Shown here in pieces: positions 8,164 to 16,766 of a stretch of DNA of 64,000 nt; the stretch's first letter is position 1; every line of letters starts with the position of its first letter. The notes under the pieces were generated by a model. That model did no database searches and was not told the origin of the DNA. It saw nothing but the letters and a program-made list of their open reading frames with translations. The stretch is from Anaeroglomus sp964630775 (GTDB taxonomy: Bacteria; Planctomycetota; Phycisphaerae; Sedimentisphaerales; Anaerohalosphaeraceae), in NCBI GenBank assembly GCA_964630775.1, contig CAZVYY010000022.1, positions 1 through 64,000 on the forward strand. Direction: 5' to 3'. Position numbers and translations under genes: made by a program.

Positions 8164-9738
8164 ATGTCTGGATTGAAGAAACTATTAGGCTTATTGTGTG
8201 TCTTGGCTTTATCGTCAAGCCTGTTGGCAACTCCGAAAGCCTGGGTCTCCACCAGTTACAGGCCGGATTTCTGGTCCTCGGGGACATGGTATCGGGCACC
8301 TGTTACCGAAGGTTACATGGACTTGCGTCTGCTCATCGAAAACGCATCTTTTGACCATGCTGAGTTTTCCATTTCTTATGACAGCAGCATTCTATCCACA
8401 CCGGGTACGGCTAATTTTCTGGATATCATGCCGGGTTTGAGTATTTCCGGCACCAACACTATTAACCTTGATGGTACCTGGAAAAAGACAATGTTTACCT
8501 TAACCGGGGCGGTGACCATTGGAGCCATTCAATATGAATCCGAAGCAGTGTTCAGACTTCGCCTGATTCCCCATGCCGAAGGGACGGTTCCTGTCAGTTT
8601 GTGGACCAGTTCCAGCCCTCGTTATCCTGCTGCCTACAAGAGCTGCGATCTGACTCTTCGCAGCGGCGGACAGGTCGTTTCGTATGAGCGGAAAGAATGG
8701 AATGACAATGTTCAACTGGTTACATTCACCGACAAAACCTCGGCTTCCGTGATGTATCATTACGATTTGAATTTGGGTACGCCCATATCCAATGGCATCA
8801 TTCGGATTACCTACGACGACAACAGTGTGGAAGAATTTACTGCTTCCAATCACGCCAGAGGCATTACCATCGACAGCAATTACGGTGGTTATTATATCAC
8901 CGCTCAGCCCAATGCTGTTCAGTATGCGATCATTTTCCCTGAATACGAAGATACTGTCATGAGCAGCATCAGCGGCGGATGGTCAACTTCGCACAGCCAG
9001 CCGGAAATAATGTTTTTTGCCCGAGAAGCGTCGGAAGGATTTCATGGCCTGCGGGCTACCACGGATGATATCGAGCTGACTGTGGATTTGGCCGGTATTG
9101 GAGAAAATTTCGGCAGTTCCACGTATGATGCCATCCTGATGAACTACGAGCAAGGCATTGTCAGCAAAACATATGATTTTGGTTATGTCGGCAATGACAC
9201 CATCAAAATGACCATCCAGGGCGGCCTGGAAGCCAATCCCAATTACGTATTATATGTGTACAAAAATGGACTCATCGCCGGCCGGACATGGTTTGGTGCA
9301 TCGACTTTCTATCCAGTCACATTCACTGTCAAGGATCAGATGGACACAGCCTTGCCGGGTGCGACCGTGACAATACCGCTGTGGAGCATGTACGGGCCTG
9401 CTAATCTTGAACAGATTACCGATGCGAATGGCGAAGCGGTCTTTGAGCTGCCCGGTTCGGAATGGGGCAATTATTATAATTACTATGTTGTGCTTGCTGA
9501 TCATGAAGATGCGGTCGGAAGCTTCCAGGTCATTGATACTGCGGTCAATGTGCCGATCGTCATGGGCCCCATCCGCGGGCTGGATATGGATGACCTTGCC
9601 ATCCTTGCTTCACAATGGAAAATGGATTACTGTCAGTGGAATAACGACTGCAATGGCGCCGACCGTAACCGTGATGGTACTGTGGACATGGAAGACCTGG
9701 CGATATTTGTTGATCGCTGGCTGAAGGATACAAACTAA
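8164..9738 (+). CDS. Secreted protein with C-terminal dockerin-like repeats
   Basis: 524-residue exported protein. It has a signal peptide (about 1-23, ending LLATPKA), a long beta-rich region without a family I can name, an Ig/carboxypeptidase-regulatory-like segment (about 385-460, FTVKDQMDTALPGATVTIP) and a dockerin-type tail from about 474. The two tail repeats are LDMDDLAILASQWK and DRNRDGTVDMEDLAIFVDRWL, with Asp/Asn at calcium-loop positions. The start is supported by GGGGAG upstream and by the promoter at 8044. A terminator follows. No cohesin protein is present here, so its anchor is unknown. Confidence 0.75.
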   Translation: MSGLKKLLGLLCVLALSSSLLATPKAWVSTSYRPDFWSSGTWYRAPVTEGYMDLRLLIENASFDHAEFSISYDSSILSTPGTANFLDIMPGLSISGTNTINLDGTWKKTMFTLTGAVTIGAIQYESEAVFRLRLIPHAEGTVPVSLWTSSSPRYPAAYKSCDLTLRSGGQVVSYERKEWNDNVQLVTFTDKTSASVMYHYDLNLGTPISNGIIRITYDDNSVEEFTASNHARGITIDSNYGGYYITAQPNAVQYAIIFPEYEDTVMSSISGGWSTSHSQPEIMFFAREASEGFHGLRATTDDIELTVDLAGIGENFGSSTYDAILMNYEQGIVSKTYDFGYVGNDTIKMTIQGGLEANPNYVLYVYKNGLIAGRTWFGASTFYPVTFTVKDQMDTALPGATVTIPLWSMYGPANLEQITDANGEAVFELPGSEWGNYYNYYVVLADHEDAVGSFQVIDTAVNVPIVMGPIRGLDMDDLAILASQWKMDYCQWNNDCNGADRNRDGTVDMEDLAIFVDRWLKDTN

Positions 9739-9762
9739 ACGGATTCGATTTTCGAGTATTTA

Positions 9763-9802
9763 ACGCCCCCTTTCCGACTATCCCGGAAGGGGGCGTGTTT
9801 TT
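9763..9802 (+). terminator. Rho-independent terminator
   Basis: A GC-rich stem (ACGCCCCCTT paired with AAGGGGGCGT, extended by CCG/CGG across a one-base bulge) is followed by GTTTTT. It ends the dockerin-tailed gene and faces the convergent ABC operon. Confidence 0.8.
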
Positions 9803-9853
9803 GCGTATACTGGTCAAGCATTTTAATATCGATCTTGTCGGGTTTTCAAATGA

Positions 9854-10816
9854 CTATTCGGAAAGCCATTCTCCGCCGGCGTCAATGTTGTCTTTGGTGA
9901 AGACCCGCGAGGCCAGTGTAATCTCTTTTTGGACAGTTTTTCCCGAAAGCAGAGTCATGGCGGCTTCCACGGCTTCCTTGCCGCCGGTGGGATATTCAAA
10001 ACTGGCGGACAGAAGCCCCTGCTTGACGTAGGCCTGCCCTTCCTGCTGAAGACCGTCAATGCCGACAAATAAAATGTCCTTTTCCCGCCCTGCCGCCTTG
10101 GCTGCCAGATAGGCACCGTGGGCACCGGGATCATTGTGGGCATAGACTAAATTGATTTCGGGGAATCGAGCCAGGGCCGACTCCATCTCTTTGCGGGCGT
10201 TGGGTTCCAGCCATTTCATGTCGGCATCAAAAATAATTTCGATTTGGCTGTCCTGAATGCCTTCCATAAAACCATTGTGACGGTCCTGGCCGGGGGTTGA
10301 GGTCATCAGGCCTTTTAATTCAACCACTTTGCCTTTACCGCCGAGCTTCTGGGCAATCCATCTGCCAGCCGCGCGGCCGATTTTCTTGTTATCCGCACCG
10401 ACAAAGCAGGTGTATTTGTCGCCCAGTACGCGCCGATCCATTACAATCACCGGAATGCCCTTGTCGTAAGCCTGTGCCACCACGGGTGTCAGCGGTGCCG
10501 CTTCCTTGGGGGAAATAATAATCACATCAACACCGGCGCTGATGAACTCCTCGACCTGGGCCTGCTGGCGAAGGGTATCATTCTGGGCGTCTTTAAACAC
10601 CACTGAAATTTCGGGATGCTGGTCGGCGGCCATTTTAATATCGGCATTCATCTGAACACGCCACGGCTCGCCAAGGTTGCACTGACTCATGCCAATGGTC
10701 CATTTTTTTGTTTCGCTTTTCGTCTCAGTTCCGGGGGCGGCCTGAGGGGTTGTTTTCTTACAGCCGGCCAAACAGAGTACAGCACAGAGAACCGCAAGCA
10801 CGAAATTCTTTTTCAT
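9854..10816 (-). CDS. Sugar ABC transporter substrate-binding lipoprotein (RbsB-like)
   Basis: 320-residue periplasmic-binding protein, type 1 fold, that captures a monosaccharide for the permease encoded just upstream. The lipoprotein signal ends in LAGC with Cys19 as the lipidated residue, followed by a Thr/Ala-rich linker. I choose the start at 10816 (MKKNFVLAVL) because it opens the signal peptide and has AGGGAAG upstream; an in-frame ATG at 10879 would add 21 residues inside the preceding gene. It is the last gene of the metallophosphoesterase-ATPase-permease-binding protein operon. The family covers ribose, galactose, xylose and related sugars; the substrate cannot be told from sequence alone. 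Confidence 0.85.
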   Translation of the reverse strand: MKKNFVLAVLCAVLCLAGCKKTTPQAAPGTETKSETKKWTIGMSQCNLGEPWRVQMNADIKMAADQHPEISVVFKDAQNDTLRQQAQVEEFISAGVDVIIISPKEAAPLTPVVAQAYDKGIPVIVMDRRVLGDKYTCFVGADNKKIGRAAGRWIAQKLGGKGKVVELKGLMTSTPGQDRHNGFMEGIQDSQIEIIFDADMKWLEPNARKEMESALARFPEINLVYAHNDPGAHGAYLAAKAAGREKDILFVGIDGLQQEGQAYVKQGLLSASFEYPTGGKEAVEAAMTLLSGKTVQKEITLASRVFTKDNIDAGGEWLSE

Positions 10817-10844
10817 GGCAACTTCCCTTTCTGATGTCCACTTC

Positions 10845-11849
10845 TTATTTTTTGGTTTTTTGCAGCAATACCGCCGCAATAATAATCGCCCCGGTCAGCA
10901 TCAGCCGCTTGTCTTCGCCGATGGCGTTAATACTCAGAATTTTTTCAAGATAACCAATGGTCAGTACTCCGATCAAGGTCAGCCACATATTGCCTCGCCC
11001 CCCTTGCAGGCTGGTGCCGCCGATGACCACCATCGCAATGGCCGACAACTCATACGATATCCCGGCCTCGGGATCGCCCTGGAGTTCCTGGGCCGCCTGG
11101 CAGATGCCCGCCACGCCGCAGAATAATCCGCTCAATCCATAAGCCAGCAGCTTGCTTTTGATAATCGGTACCCCCGAAAGACGGGCCGCTTCTTCATTGC
11201 CGCCGATGGCATATAAATACCGTCCGTAGCGAAGCTTGGTCAGGATAATGTAAGATATGACGATACAGATTAAGAATATCACCGTAACGACGGTAATGTT
11301 GTCGCCGACCAGCTTGGAATTGATAAAATTAAATACGCCGGGGACCTCTACATACTGATACGTTCCGTCGGCCTGCTGGACGGCCGTAGAGATTTTCTGC
11401 CCGCCGGAAACCCACTTGGCCAGCCCGCGTGCAAAAACCATCATTGCAAGCGTGGAAATAAACGGCTGTATTTTGAATCGGGCGATAATCGCCCCGGACA
11501 TAATTCCACACAGGGAACTGATAACCAGACAGACGAGAATAGCCAATATAACTGCCGTCTGGTAATGAATAGTAAACAGCGAAAAACACACTGCCGTCAA
11601 CGCCAGAATGCTTCCGACCGACAGGTCAATGCCCCCCGAGATAATGACCAGTGTCATACCACAGGCCAGAATGCCATATACAGACACCGCACGAAGCATA
11701 TCCCGGTGTGTCCCCCATTTAAAGAAGGCACCATCCGCGTTAAAGACAAGACCAAGTACAAACACAATAATCAATGCCGCCAACACACGGGTGGTCGGAC
11801 TTGCGAGCCAGTGCTCACCGACTTTTAATGAGTTCGATGCTGTTTTCAT
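10845..11849 (-). CDS. Sugar ABC transporter permease (RbsC-like)
   Basis: 334-residue inner-membrane permease of the ribose/xylose/arabinose/galactoside type. It has eight or more hydrophobic segments, the characteristic GGIDLSVGS motif near residue 70 and the EELQGDPEAG-like loop before the last helices. It starts 16 bases after the ATPase stop and ends 28 bases before the binding-protein start, consistent with one transcript. As in RbsC, a single permease probably forms a homodimer. Confidence 0.88.
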   Translation of the reverse strand: MKTASNSLKVGEHWLASPTTRVLAALIIVFVLGLVFNADGAFFKWGTHRDMLRAVSVYGILACGMTLVIISGGIDLSVGSILALTAVCFSLFTIHYQTAVILAILVCLVISSLCGIMSGAIIARFKIQPFISTLAMMVFARGLAKWVSGGQKISTAVQQADGTYQYVEVPGVFNFINSKLVGDNITVVTVIFLICIVISYIILTKLRYGRYLYAIGGNEEAARLSGVPIIKSKLLAYGLSGLFCGVAGICQAAQELQGDPEAGISYELSAIAMVVIGGTSLQGGRGNMWLTLIGVLTIGYLEKILSINAIGEDKRLMLTGAIIIAAVLLQKTKK

Positions 11850-11865
11850 CTGCTATCCTTTAAAA

Positions 11866-13428
11866 TCAATGATGAGACGATCCCTGTTTGTCCGATTTAT
11901 CCGTATTGCCCATTGCCGCACGAAGAATCTTTTCCTGAGTGGCTTGTTCCGCGGTAAACTCCGCGGTGATTTTACCGCGATGCATCACAATTATCCGGTC
12001 ACTCATGGCCAGCAATTCCGGCATTTCTGAACTAATCAGCATAATGGCCAGCCCCTGTGACGTCCACTGGTTCATCAATTCGTAGATTTCATGTTTGGCC
12101 CCGACATCCACCCCCCGCGTCGGCTCATCAAGCAGTAATATCGCGGGGTTGGTATTCACCCATTTGGCAATAGCCACTTTCTGCTGATTCCCGCCCGACA
12201 AGGCATCGACCGGCATGGTTAAGGAAGCTGCTTTCAGATGGACCGATTGCCCCATGTGCCGGGCGGCTTCAAATTCCTGAGCAGGCCGCAGCCAGCCGAA
12301 CGGGGCATATTTTTTAAGGGCGGCCAGTGTTGTATTTTCCACGATGTTCATTCCGAGAATCAGGCCGGTTGCCTTCCGGTCATTGGTCAGCAGCGCCAAT
12401 CCCGCCTTAATACCCTCGCCTGGACTGGCAGGACAATACGCTTTATCCTGCAAGGTAATACTCCCGCTTACCCCGGATCCATACGCCCCAAACAGCCCAT
12501 TGAGCAGTTCGCTGTTGCCGGAACCTCCAAGGCCGGCTACTCCCAGTATCTCCCCTGCCCGTAATTCAAAGGATACTTTGTCCACAACCGGGAAGGGTTT
12601 TCCGGCTTGATCCGGCACGCTGAAATCCTGAACTTTCAGCACTGTCTGCCTGAGATGAGCCTGATGCCGCGGAAATTGACTGCTCAACTCTCTGCCAACC
12701 ATCCATTTTATCAGTTCGGATTGACCAAGCTGGGCCGCCGGGGCGGTCCCGATATACCGTCCGTCCCGCAACACCGTGATTCGATCAGCAATCCGGTAAA
12801 TTTCTTCCATTTTATGCGTAATATAGACAATACCGCGCCCTTCTTTTTTCAGCTTATCAATAATGGCGAACAGCCGCTGTACCTCCACATCCGTCAGGGC
12901 ACTGGTCGGTTCATCCATGACGATGATTTTACTTTCAAAGGCAAGGGCCTTGCAAATTTCGACCATCTGCTGAATACCCAGCGAATACTCTCCGACTTTC
13001 TTTGAGACAGCAATCTCAAGGCCGACACCGGCAAGCAGTGCTTTGGCCTTTTGCTGCATCTGTTTTTTGGTCAGCCACGGTCCTTTGGCCAGTTCGCGCC
13101 CCAGAAAAATATTCTCATCCACAGTCATTGTCGGAACCAGCGACAGTTCCTGATGGATAATCGCAATTCCTGCTGAGGCAGCATCATGAATGGAGTTGAA
13201 CCGCACAGGCGTTCCATCCAGTTCAATCTGCCCCGCGTATGCAGTGTAGACACCCGCCAGAATCTTCATCAGGGTACTCTTGCCGGCACCGTTTTCCCCG
13301 GCCAGAATATGCACTTCGCCTGCCCGAAGCTCAAATTGAACATCGTCGAGGACCGGCGTTGAGGTAAATCGCTTGCCGATTCCGCTCATCAAAAGCAGCG
13401 GCTTGTTGTTGGTGTTCTGTGGGATCAT
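11866..13428 (-). CDS. Sugar ABC transporter ATPase with two ABC domains (RbsA-like)
   Basis: 520-residue duplicated ATPase. The first half has an intact Walker A (GENGAGKST, about 44-52), the signature YSLGIQQM and Walker B (IIVMDEPTSAL). The second half has a degenerate Walker A (GLGGSGNSE) with an intact signature LSGGNQQKVAIAKW and Walker B (ILLLDEPTRGVDVGAKHEIY), the usual asymmetry of RbsA/MglA/XylG. Length matches the family. Only 3 bases separate it from the metallophosphoesterase stop, so the two are cotranscribed. Confidence 0.9.
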   Translation of the reverse strand: MIPQNTNNKPLLLMSGIGKRFTSTPVLDDVQFELRAGEVHILAGENGAGKSTLMKILAGVYTAYAGQIELDGTPVRFNSIHDAASAGIAIIHQELSLVPTMTVDENIFLGRELAKGPWLTKKQMQQKAKALLAGVGLEIAVSKKVGEYSLGIQQMVEICKALAFESKIIVMDEPTSALTDVEVQRLFAIIDKLKKEGRGIVYITHKMEEIYRIADRITVLRDGRYIGTAPAAQLGQSELIKWMVGRELSSQFPRHQAHLRQTVLKVQDFSVPDQAGKPFPVVDKVSFELRAGEILGVAGLGGSGNSELLNGLFGAYGSGVSGSITLQDKAYCPASPGEGIKAGLALLTNDRKATGLILGMNIVENTTLAALKKYAPFGWLRPAQEFEAARHMGQSVHLKAASLTMPVDALSGGNQQKVAIAKWVNTNPAILLLDEPTRGVDVGAKHEIYELMNQWTSQGLAIMLISSEMPELLAMSDRIIVMHRGKITAEFTAEQATQEKILRAAMGNTDKSDKQGSSHH

Positions 13429-13431
13429 AAA

Positions 13432-14418
13432 TCAGGCTTTTTCCGGAATCCATCCATAATCGACATAATCATGTTCAAAGGTGCCATCTTCATACAAGTC
13501 GAATACTCCATATCCTGCCGGACATTGGTGGAATGCCCCCTGCCACCATGCACCGCAAACCGCCCCATCGCAAATATAGGTTATATTGTTATATTCTATC
13601 CGTTCCAGCAGATGCAGATGGCCGCTGATGCAGAGTTTGATATTCTTGTGCCGATAAAATAATTCCAGGAGCTTGCGGGTGTCCAGATGAACCCATTGAT
13701 GCGGAACGACCCACTGTCCGCTCTTTTCATTTTCACCGTCTAAAATTGCCACTGCGGAAAGAATCGGAATATGGCTGATGATGCAGATATACTGGCCGGG
13801 ATGTTCGGCCAGTTCATTTGACAGCCAGAGATATTGTTCCTCATCCAGTTTGGCCGTATAAACATCATCGGAACTATGCGTGCTGTCGAGCATGATGATG
13901 CGCCACGGCCCCTTGTCAAAGGCATAATATCGATTCGGCAGGCTGAACTCATGCACCGGTCGTTTTTTGCCCCACAGGGCTTCCTCGCCGGTGGTTTTTC
14001 CGCTTTTTTTGTCCCAGCCCCAGACATCGTGGTTGCCGATACAGAATTTCACCGGCAGCCTGCATTCCTCCTGGAAAACCTTCTTGACCAGAGACAACTG
14101 GACATTGGCCCAGTTGTCATCCGACCCCAGGACACACATGACATTGTCCCCGCCGGTGATGACCATCTCGGGTTTATCAGGCAAGGCCTGAATATGACGC
14201 AAGGCTGCGGCCAGACCTTCGGGGGCTTTTCGTTTCGGCTCGATGTGCAGGTCGGTCATGTGGGCAAAGCGAACCGTCCTTCCTGCGTTTGTTTTATGTC
14301 CATGACCCGCCTTGTCTGCCGGGGTATGGACAGCACACCCGCCGCTCAAAGCTGCCGCGGCCAGAATCGAACTTCCGATTAGTTCACGTCGAGTCACCAG
14401 ACACTTTTTTTCCTTCAT
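13432..14418 (-). CDS. Tat-exported lipoprotein metallophosphoesterase
   Basis: 328-residue calcineurin-like phosphoesterase with all metal-binding blocks: Asp56-x-His58 (TDLH), GGDN (Asp91/Asn92), GNHD (129-131), a His in ISHIP and GHLH near the C-terminus. The N-terminus carries twin arginines (TRREL, Arg10-Arg11), a hydrophobic stretch and a lipobox-like SGGC with Cys28, so it is probably a folded, metal-loaded lipoprotein exported by Tat. I place the start at 14418; an in-frame ATG at 14484 would lie outside the predicted transcript. It heads the sugar ABC operon, which suggests removal of phosphate from a transported glycan fragment. That substrate link is inference. Confidence 0.85.
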   Translation of the reverse strand: MKEKKCLVTRRELIGSSILAAAALSGGCAVHTPADKAGHGHKTNAGRTVRFAHMTDLHIEPKRKAPEGLAAALRHIQALPDKPEMVITGGDNVMCVLGSDDNWANVQLSLVKKVFQEECRLPVKFCIGNHDVWGWDKKSGKTTGEEALWGKKRPVHEFSLPNRYYAFDKGPWRIIMLDSTHSSDDVYTAKLDEEQYLWLSNELAEHPGQYICIISHIPILSAVAILDGENEKSGQWVVPHQWVHLDTRKLLELFYRHKNIKLCISGHLHLLERIEYNNITYICDGAVCGAWWQGAFHQCPAGYGVFDLYEDGTFEHDYVDYGWIPEKA

Positions 14419-14448
14419 TACGGCGTCCTCATCCTTTTTCAAGTATCT

Positions 14449-14478
14449 TGCACAAATATCTGCACAAACATTTGTCCG
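14449..14478. promoter_or_regulatory. Putative LacI-type operator, ABC operon
   Basis: An inverted pair TGCACAAA-CA-TTTGTCCG (14461-14478), plus an extra half-site TGCACAAA (14449-14456), lies just downstream of the predicted start of the ABC operon transcript. It matches the perfect palindrome at 16635-16652 and a similar site at 21950-21967. A LacI-family gene is 850 bases away. Confidence 0.55.
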
Positions 14479-14492
14479 ACACATTTAAATCA

Positions 14493-14521
14493 ATTATAAT
14501 GCAACTCTGGCAGCAAGGCAA
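14493..14521 (-). promoter_or_regulatory. Promoter of the metallophosphoesterase/ABC operon
   Basis: On the minus strand, a consensus -10 TATAAT (14498 to 14493) lies 17 bases from a -35 TTGCCT (14521 to 14516). Transcription would start near 14486, immediately before the operator at 14449-14478. Confidence 0.55.
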
Positions 14522-14539
14522 CAGCATTTTTGAGTCCCC

Positions 14540-15079
14540 TCAAAATGGCGTCACAATCTGGTCCTGTTTGGTTCTGAATGAATCACCAAACAGAATAATG
14601 CCGGCAATTAACAGACCAAACCCACTGGAAATTATGACACCTGTTGAAGTTACGTGTTCTGTGGCAGTCATATGCCGTGTCAGGCCCATCAGGGGGGAAT
14701 AGTCCAGCCATCCCAGCTCGGCCGGCAGCCATCTGCCCTGAATCAGATAATAGAAAATATCCTCCCATCCGGCAGCGAATAAGAGAATCCCACTGAAAGC
14801 CAGACGAAAGGATTTGGCTGCGATACCCAACAGGACAAACAAGATGACTCCCAACGGCATAAATGCAAGCTGCCATCTCAGAATGGGTGTCTGTTTGCCA
14901 AAGATAACGGCATTAAATTCCGCGTCCCAGTTGACATTGTATTTGGCAGCTACGGGATGATAAATCTTTTCAAGGACAATGTAATCGACATAGGACAGGA
15001 GAAGGATAGAAAAGAAAATCAGCGCAGCAAGGCCATAGCATGAATGTTTTTCACCGGTATTATTCTTCTGTTTCTCCAT
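14540..15079 (-). CDS. Hypothetical four-helix membrane protein
   Basis: 179-residue protein with four predicted membrane helices (about 15-33, 69-89, 93-110 and 145-164) and a conserved-looking segment EDIFYYLIQGRWLPAELGWL between the third and fourth. I do not recognise a family. It lies between the ABC operon promoter and the divergent LacI-type regulator, on the same strand as the operon but upstream of its promoter. Confidence 0.65.
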   Translation of the reverse strand: MEKQKNNTGEKHSCYGLAALIFFSILLLSYVDYIVLEKIYHPVAAKYNVNWDAEFNAVIFGKQTPILRWQLAFMPLGVILFVLLGIAAKSFRLAFSGILLFAAGWEDIFYYLIQGRWLPAELGWLDYSPLMGLTRHMTATEHVTSTGVIISSGFGLLIAGIILFGDSFRTKQDQIVTPF

Positions 15080-15164
15080 GACCGCGCATAGTACGCCCCT
15101 GTCTTGTCGGAGTCAAATGTTTTCCTTTAAATAATGAGCGGGCATATCGAAAATCAAAAATTAT

Positions 15165-15193
15165 TTGAATTCACAGATTTAAAGCTGTAGAAT
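15165..15193 (+). promoter_or_regulatory. Promoter of the LacI-family gene
   Basis: The -35 TTGAAT (15165-15170) and -10 TAGAAT (15188-15193) are 17 bases apart, with a start expected near 15200 and a leader of about 130 nt. Confidence 0.5.
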
Positions 15194-15331
15194 GCCTGCA
15201 TAATCCGAATATACTCAAAGGGTATTAATTGTTCCGCGAGCAAAAGAAGCAAGTGGTTGAGACTACTGTACTTAGCCGCGACGAGCTGATAGATTTTAAT
15301 CAGTATAACTACCAGATTTACAGGAGTTCAG

Positions 15332-16399
15332 GTGTCGGTAACACTTAAAGAAATAGCCTACTCTGCCGGGGTTGATGTGTCCGTCGTCTCACGCATTCTC
15401 AATGGCAAGGCAGACCAGTACCGAATTAGCCCGGCCTGTCAGGAACGGGTCAAGAAAATCGCCAAAACCCTTGGCTATCTCCCCAATGCCTACGCCGCAG
15501 GGATTAAAAAAGGGAAATTTCGCTGTGTCGCCCTGCTTCAAAGCGGCACTGCGGGCAGCTACCAGGGTTCAACCCACCAAACCGGCACAAATTATCTGCC
15601 TGAGATCATGGTCAATGAAATTCATCGAAATCTTGAAAAAGATGATACTCATCTGCTGTTATCCAATATTCCGGAACAAACGGTGGACAGTCACCAGTTG
15701 CCCAAAATCTTTCGTTCGCTGATGGCGGATGGATTAATTATCAACTACTATCAGGATTTGCCTGAAAACATCAAAGCTGCCATTGAACACACCTCGATGC
15801 CCACGGTGTGGATGAATTATAAAATGGATTACAATGCGGTCTATTCAGACAGCTTCTCGGCCGCCGAAAAAGCCACGCAGCATCTGATTGAGCTGGGACA
15901 CAAGCGAATCGCTTACTGCAATGTCTATTTCAAGGATCTTCAGCCGGATGCCCATCACAGCGTGGCGGACAGACGCAACGGCTACATTTCAGCCATGCAA
16001 AAAGCCGGGCTGGGAATCTATGACATTACACCCGACCACAAAATCGACGATTCTGTGGAAAAACAAATCGATTTATTCTATTCCGTCCTGAAACGTCCGG
16101 ACAAGCCCACCGCCATGCTGTTCTACTGGTCATATTCCGTCCCGTCGGTTTATGCCGCTGCGGCACGTCTGGATTTGCGTATCCCCAAAGACCTGTCCAT
16201 TATTACGTTTGCGGGGGAATCGCACCTGAGAATAGGCCTGACCGCCACTGCCATGCTGGAGCCGGAAACCGATATGGGCAGAGAGGCAGTCAGTATGCTC
16301 AGAAAAAAAATGACCCTCAAGCAGAAAAATATCCCCTCCAAACGTCTGGAATATATATTTGCCCCCATGTACACCTGCCAGAAGGCTCCCAATCCGTAG
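15332..16399 (+). CDS. LacI-family transcriptional regulator
   Basis: 355-residue repressor-type regulator. The N-terminal helix-turn-helix (about 3-55: VTLKEIAYSAGVDVSVVSR then ILNGKADQYRIS) is followed by a periplasmic-binding-protein-like effector domain (about 65-350). It starts at GTG with GGAG seven bases upstream. It sits among sugar-uptake and glycan-degradation genes, and three similar palindromes precede three of those units, so it is the best candidate for their regulator. The effector is unknown; a sugar imported by the adjacent ABC system is the simplest guess. Confidence 0.88.
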   Translation: MSVTLKEIAYSAGVDVSVVSRILNGKADQYRISPACQERVKKIAKTLGYLPNAYAAGIKKGKFRCVALLQSGTAGSYQGSTHQTGTNYLPEIMVNEIHRNLEKDDTHLLLSNIPEQTVDSHQLPKIFRSLMADGLIINYYQDLPENIKAAIEHTSMPTVWMNYKMDYNAVYSDSFSAAEKATQHLIELGHKRIAYCNVYFKDLQPDAHHSVADRRNGYISAMQKAGLGIYDITPDHKIDDSVEKQIDLFYSVLKRPDKPTAMLFYWSYSVPSVYAAAARLDLRIPKDLSIITFAGESHLRIGLTATAMLEPETDMGREAVSMLRKKMTLKQKNIPSKRLEYIFAPMYTCQKAPNP

Positions 16400-16634
16400 C
16401 ATTTGCCATCCTCCAGGATAATCACAAGCAATTGTTATTATGAGACTTGCGCATATTTAATTGTAGCGGAGTCTGCAAAATAATCGCTTAAAAACCGACT
16501 TGGATATACTGTTATAAGATGTTGCATATCTTAATATATGATTCACAAAATAATGTCCTATTTCGTAACTTTGTTTTGTCTTTTTGCGTTTTTGTATCGG
16601 TTCGGGAGGTCGTTGTCGATATCATTAGTAAGTG
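16400..16634. other. Intergenic spacer, no gene seen
   Basis: AT-rich spacer after the LacI-family gene. I see no terminator and no gene; the regulatory elements lie at its right end (16635-16690). Confidence 0.4.
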
Positions 16635-16652
16635 TGCACAAAAGTTTGTGCA
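16635..16652. promoter_or_regulatory. Perfect palindromic operator candidate
   Basis: TGCACAAAAGTTTGTGCA is a perfect 8-bp inverted repeat with a two-base centre, ending nine bases before the -35 of the promoter at 16662. The same half-sites occur at 14449-14478 and 21950-21967. Its position upstream of -35 would suit activation or looping rather than simple occlusion. Confidence 0.65.
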
Positions 16653-16661
16653 ATAAAGAAA

Positions 16662-16690
16662 TTGACATTTTGGCCGACAATCAGTATAGT
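16662..16690 (+). promoter_or_regulatory. Strong sigma70-type promoter for the pseudopilin/LamG group
   Basis: A perfect -35 TTGACA (16662-16667), a 17-base spacer and -10 TATAGT (16685-16690) place the start near 16697. Confidence 0.7.
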
Positions 16691-16766
16691 GGCACTATGG
16701 CATCGTGGGGTTAAAGCAGCGGTGCAAGGACAGGAACAGATATGGATGGGAATTGAGGAGTCAAAA

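Noticed and set aside
8164..9738. Cellulosome-type assembly based on dockerin-like tails (also 17718-20852 and 53253-55538)
   Set aside because: No cohesin or scaffoldin is present and none of the hydrolases carries the tail; such tails are widespread on Planctomycetota secreted proteins.
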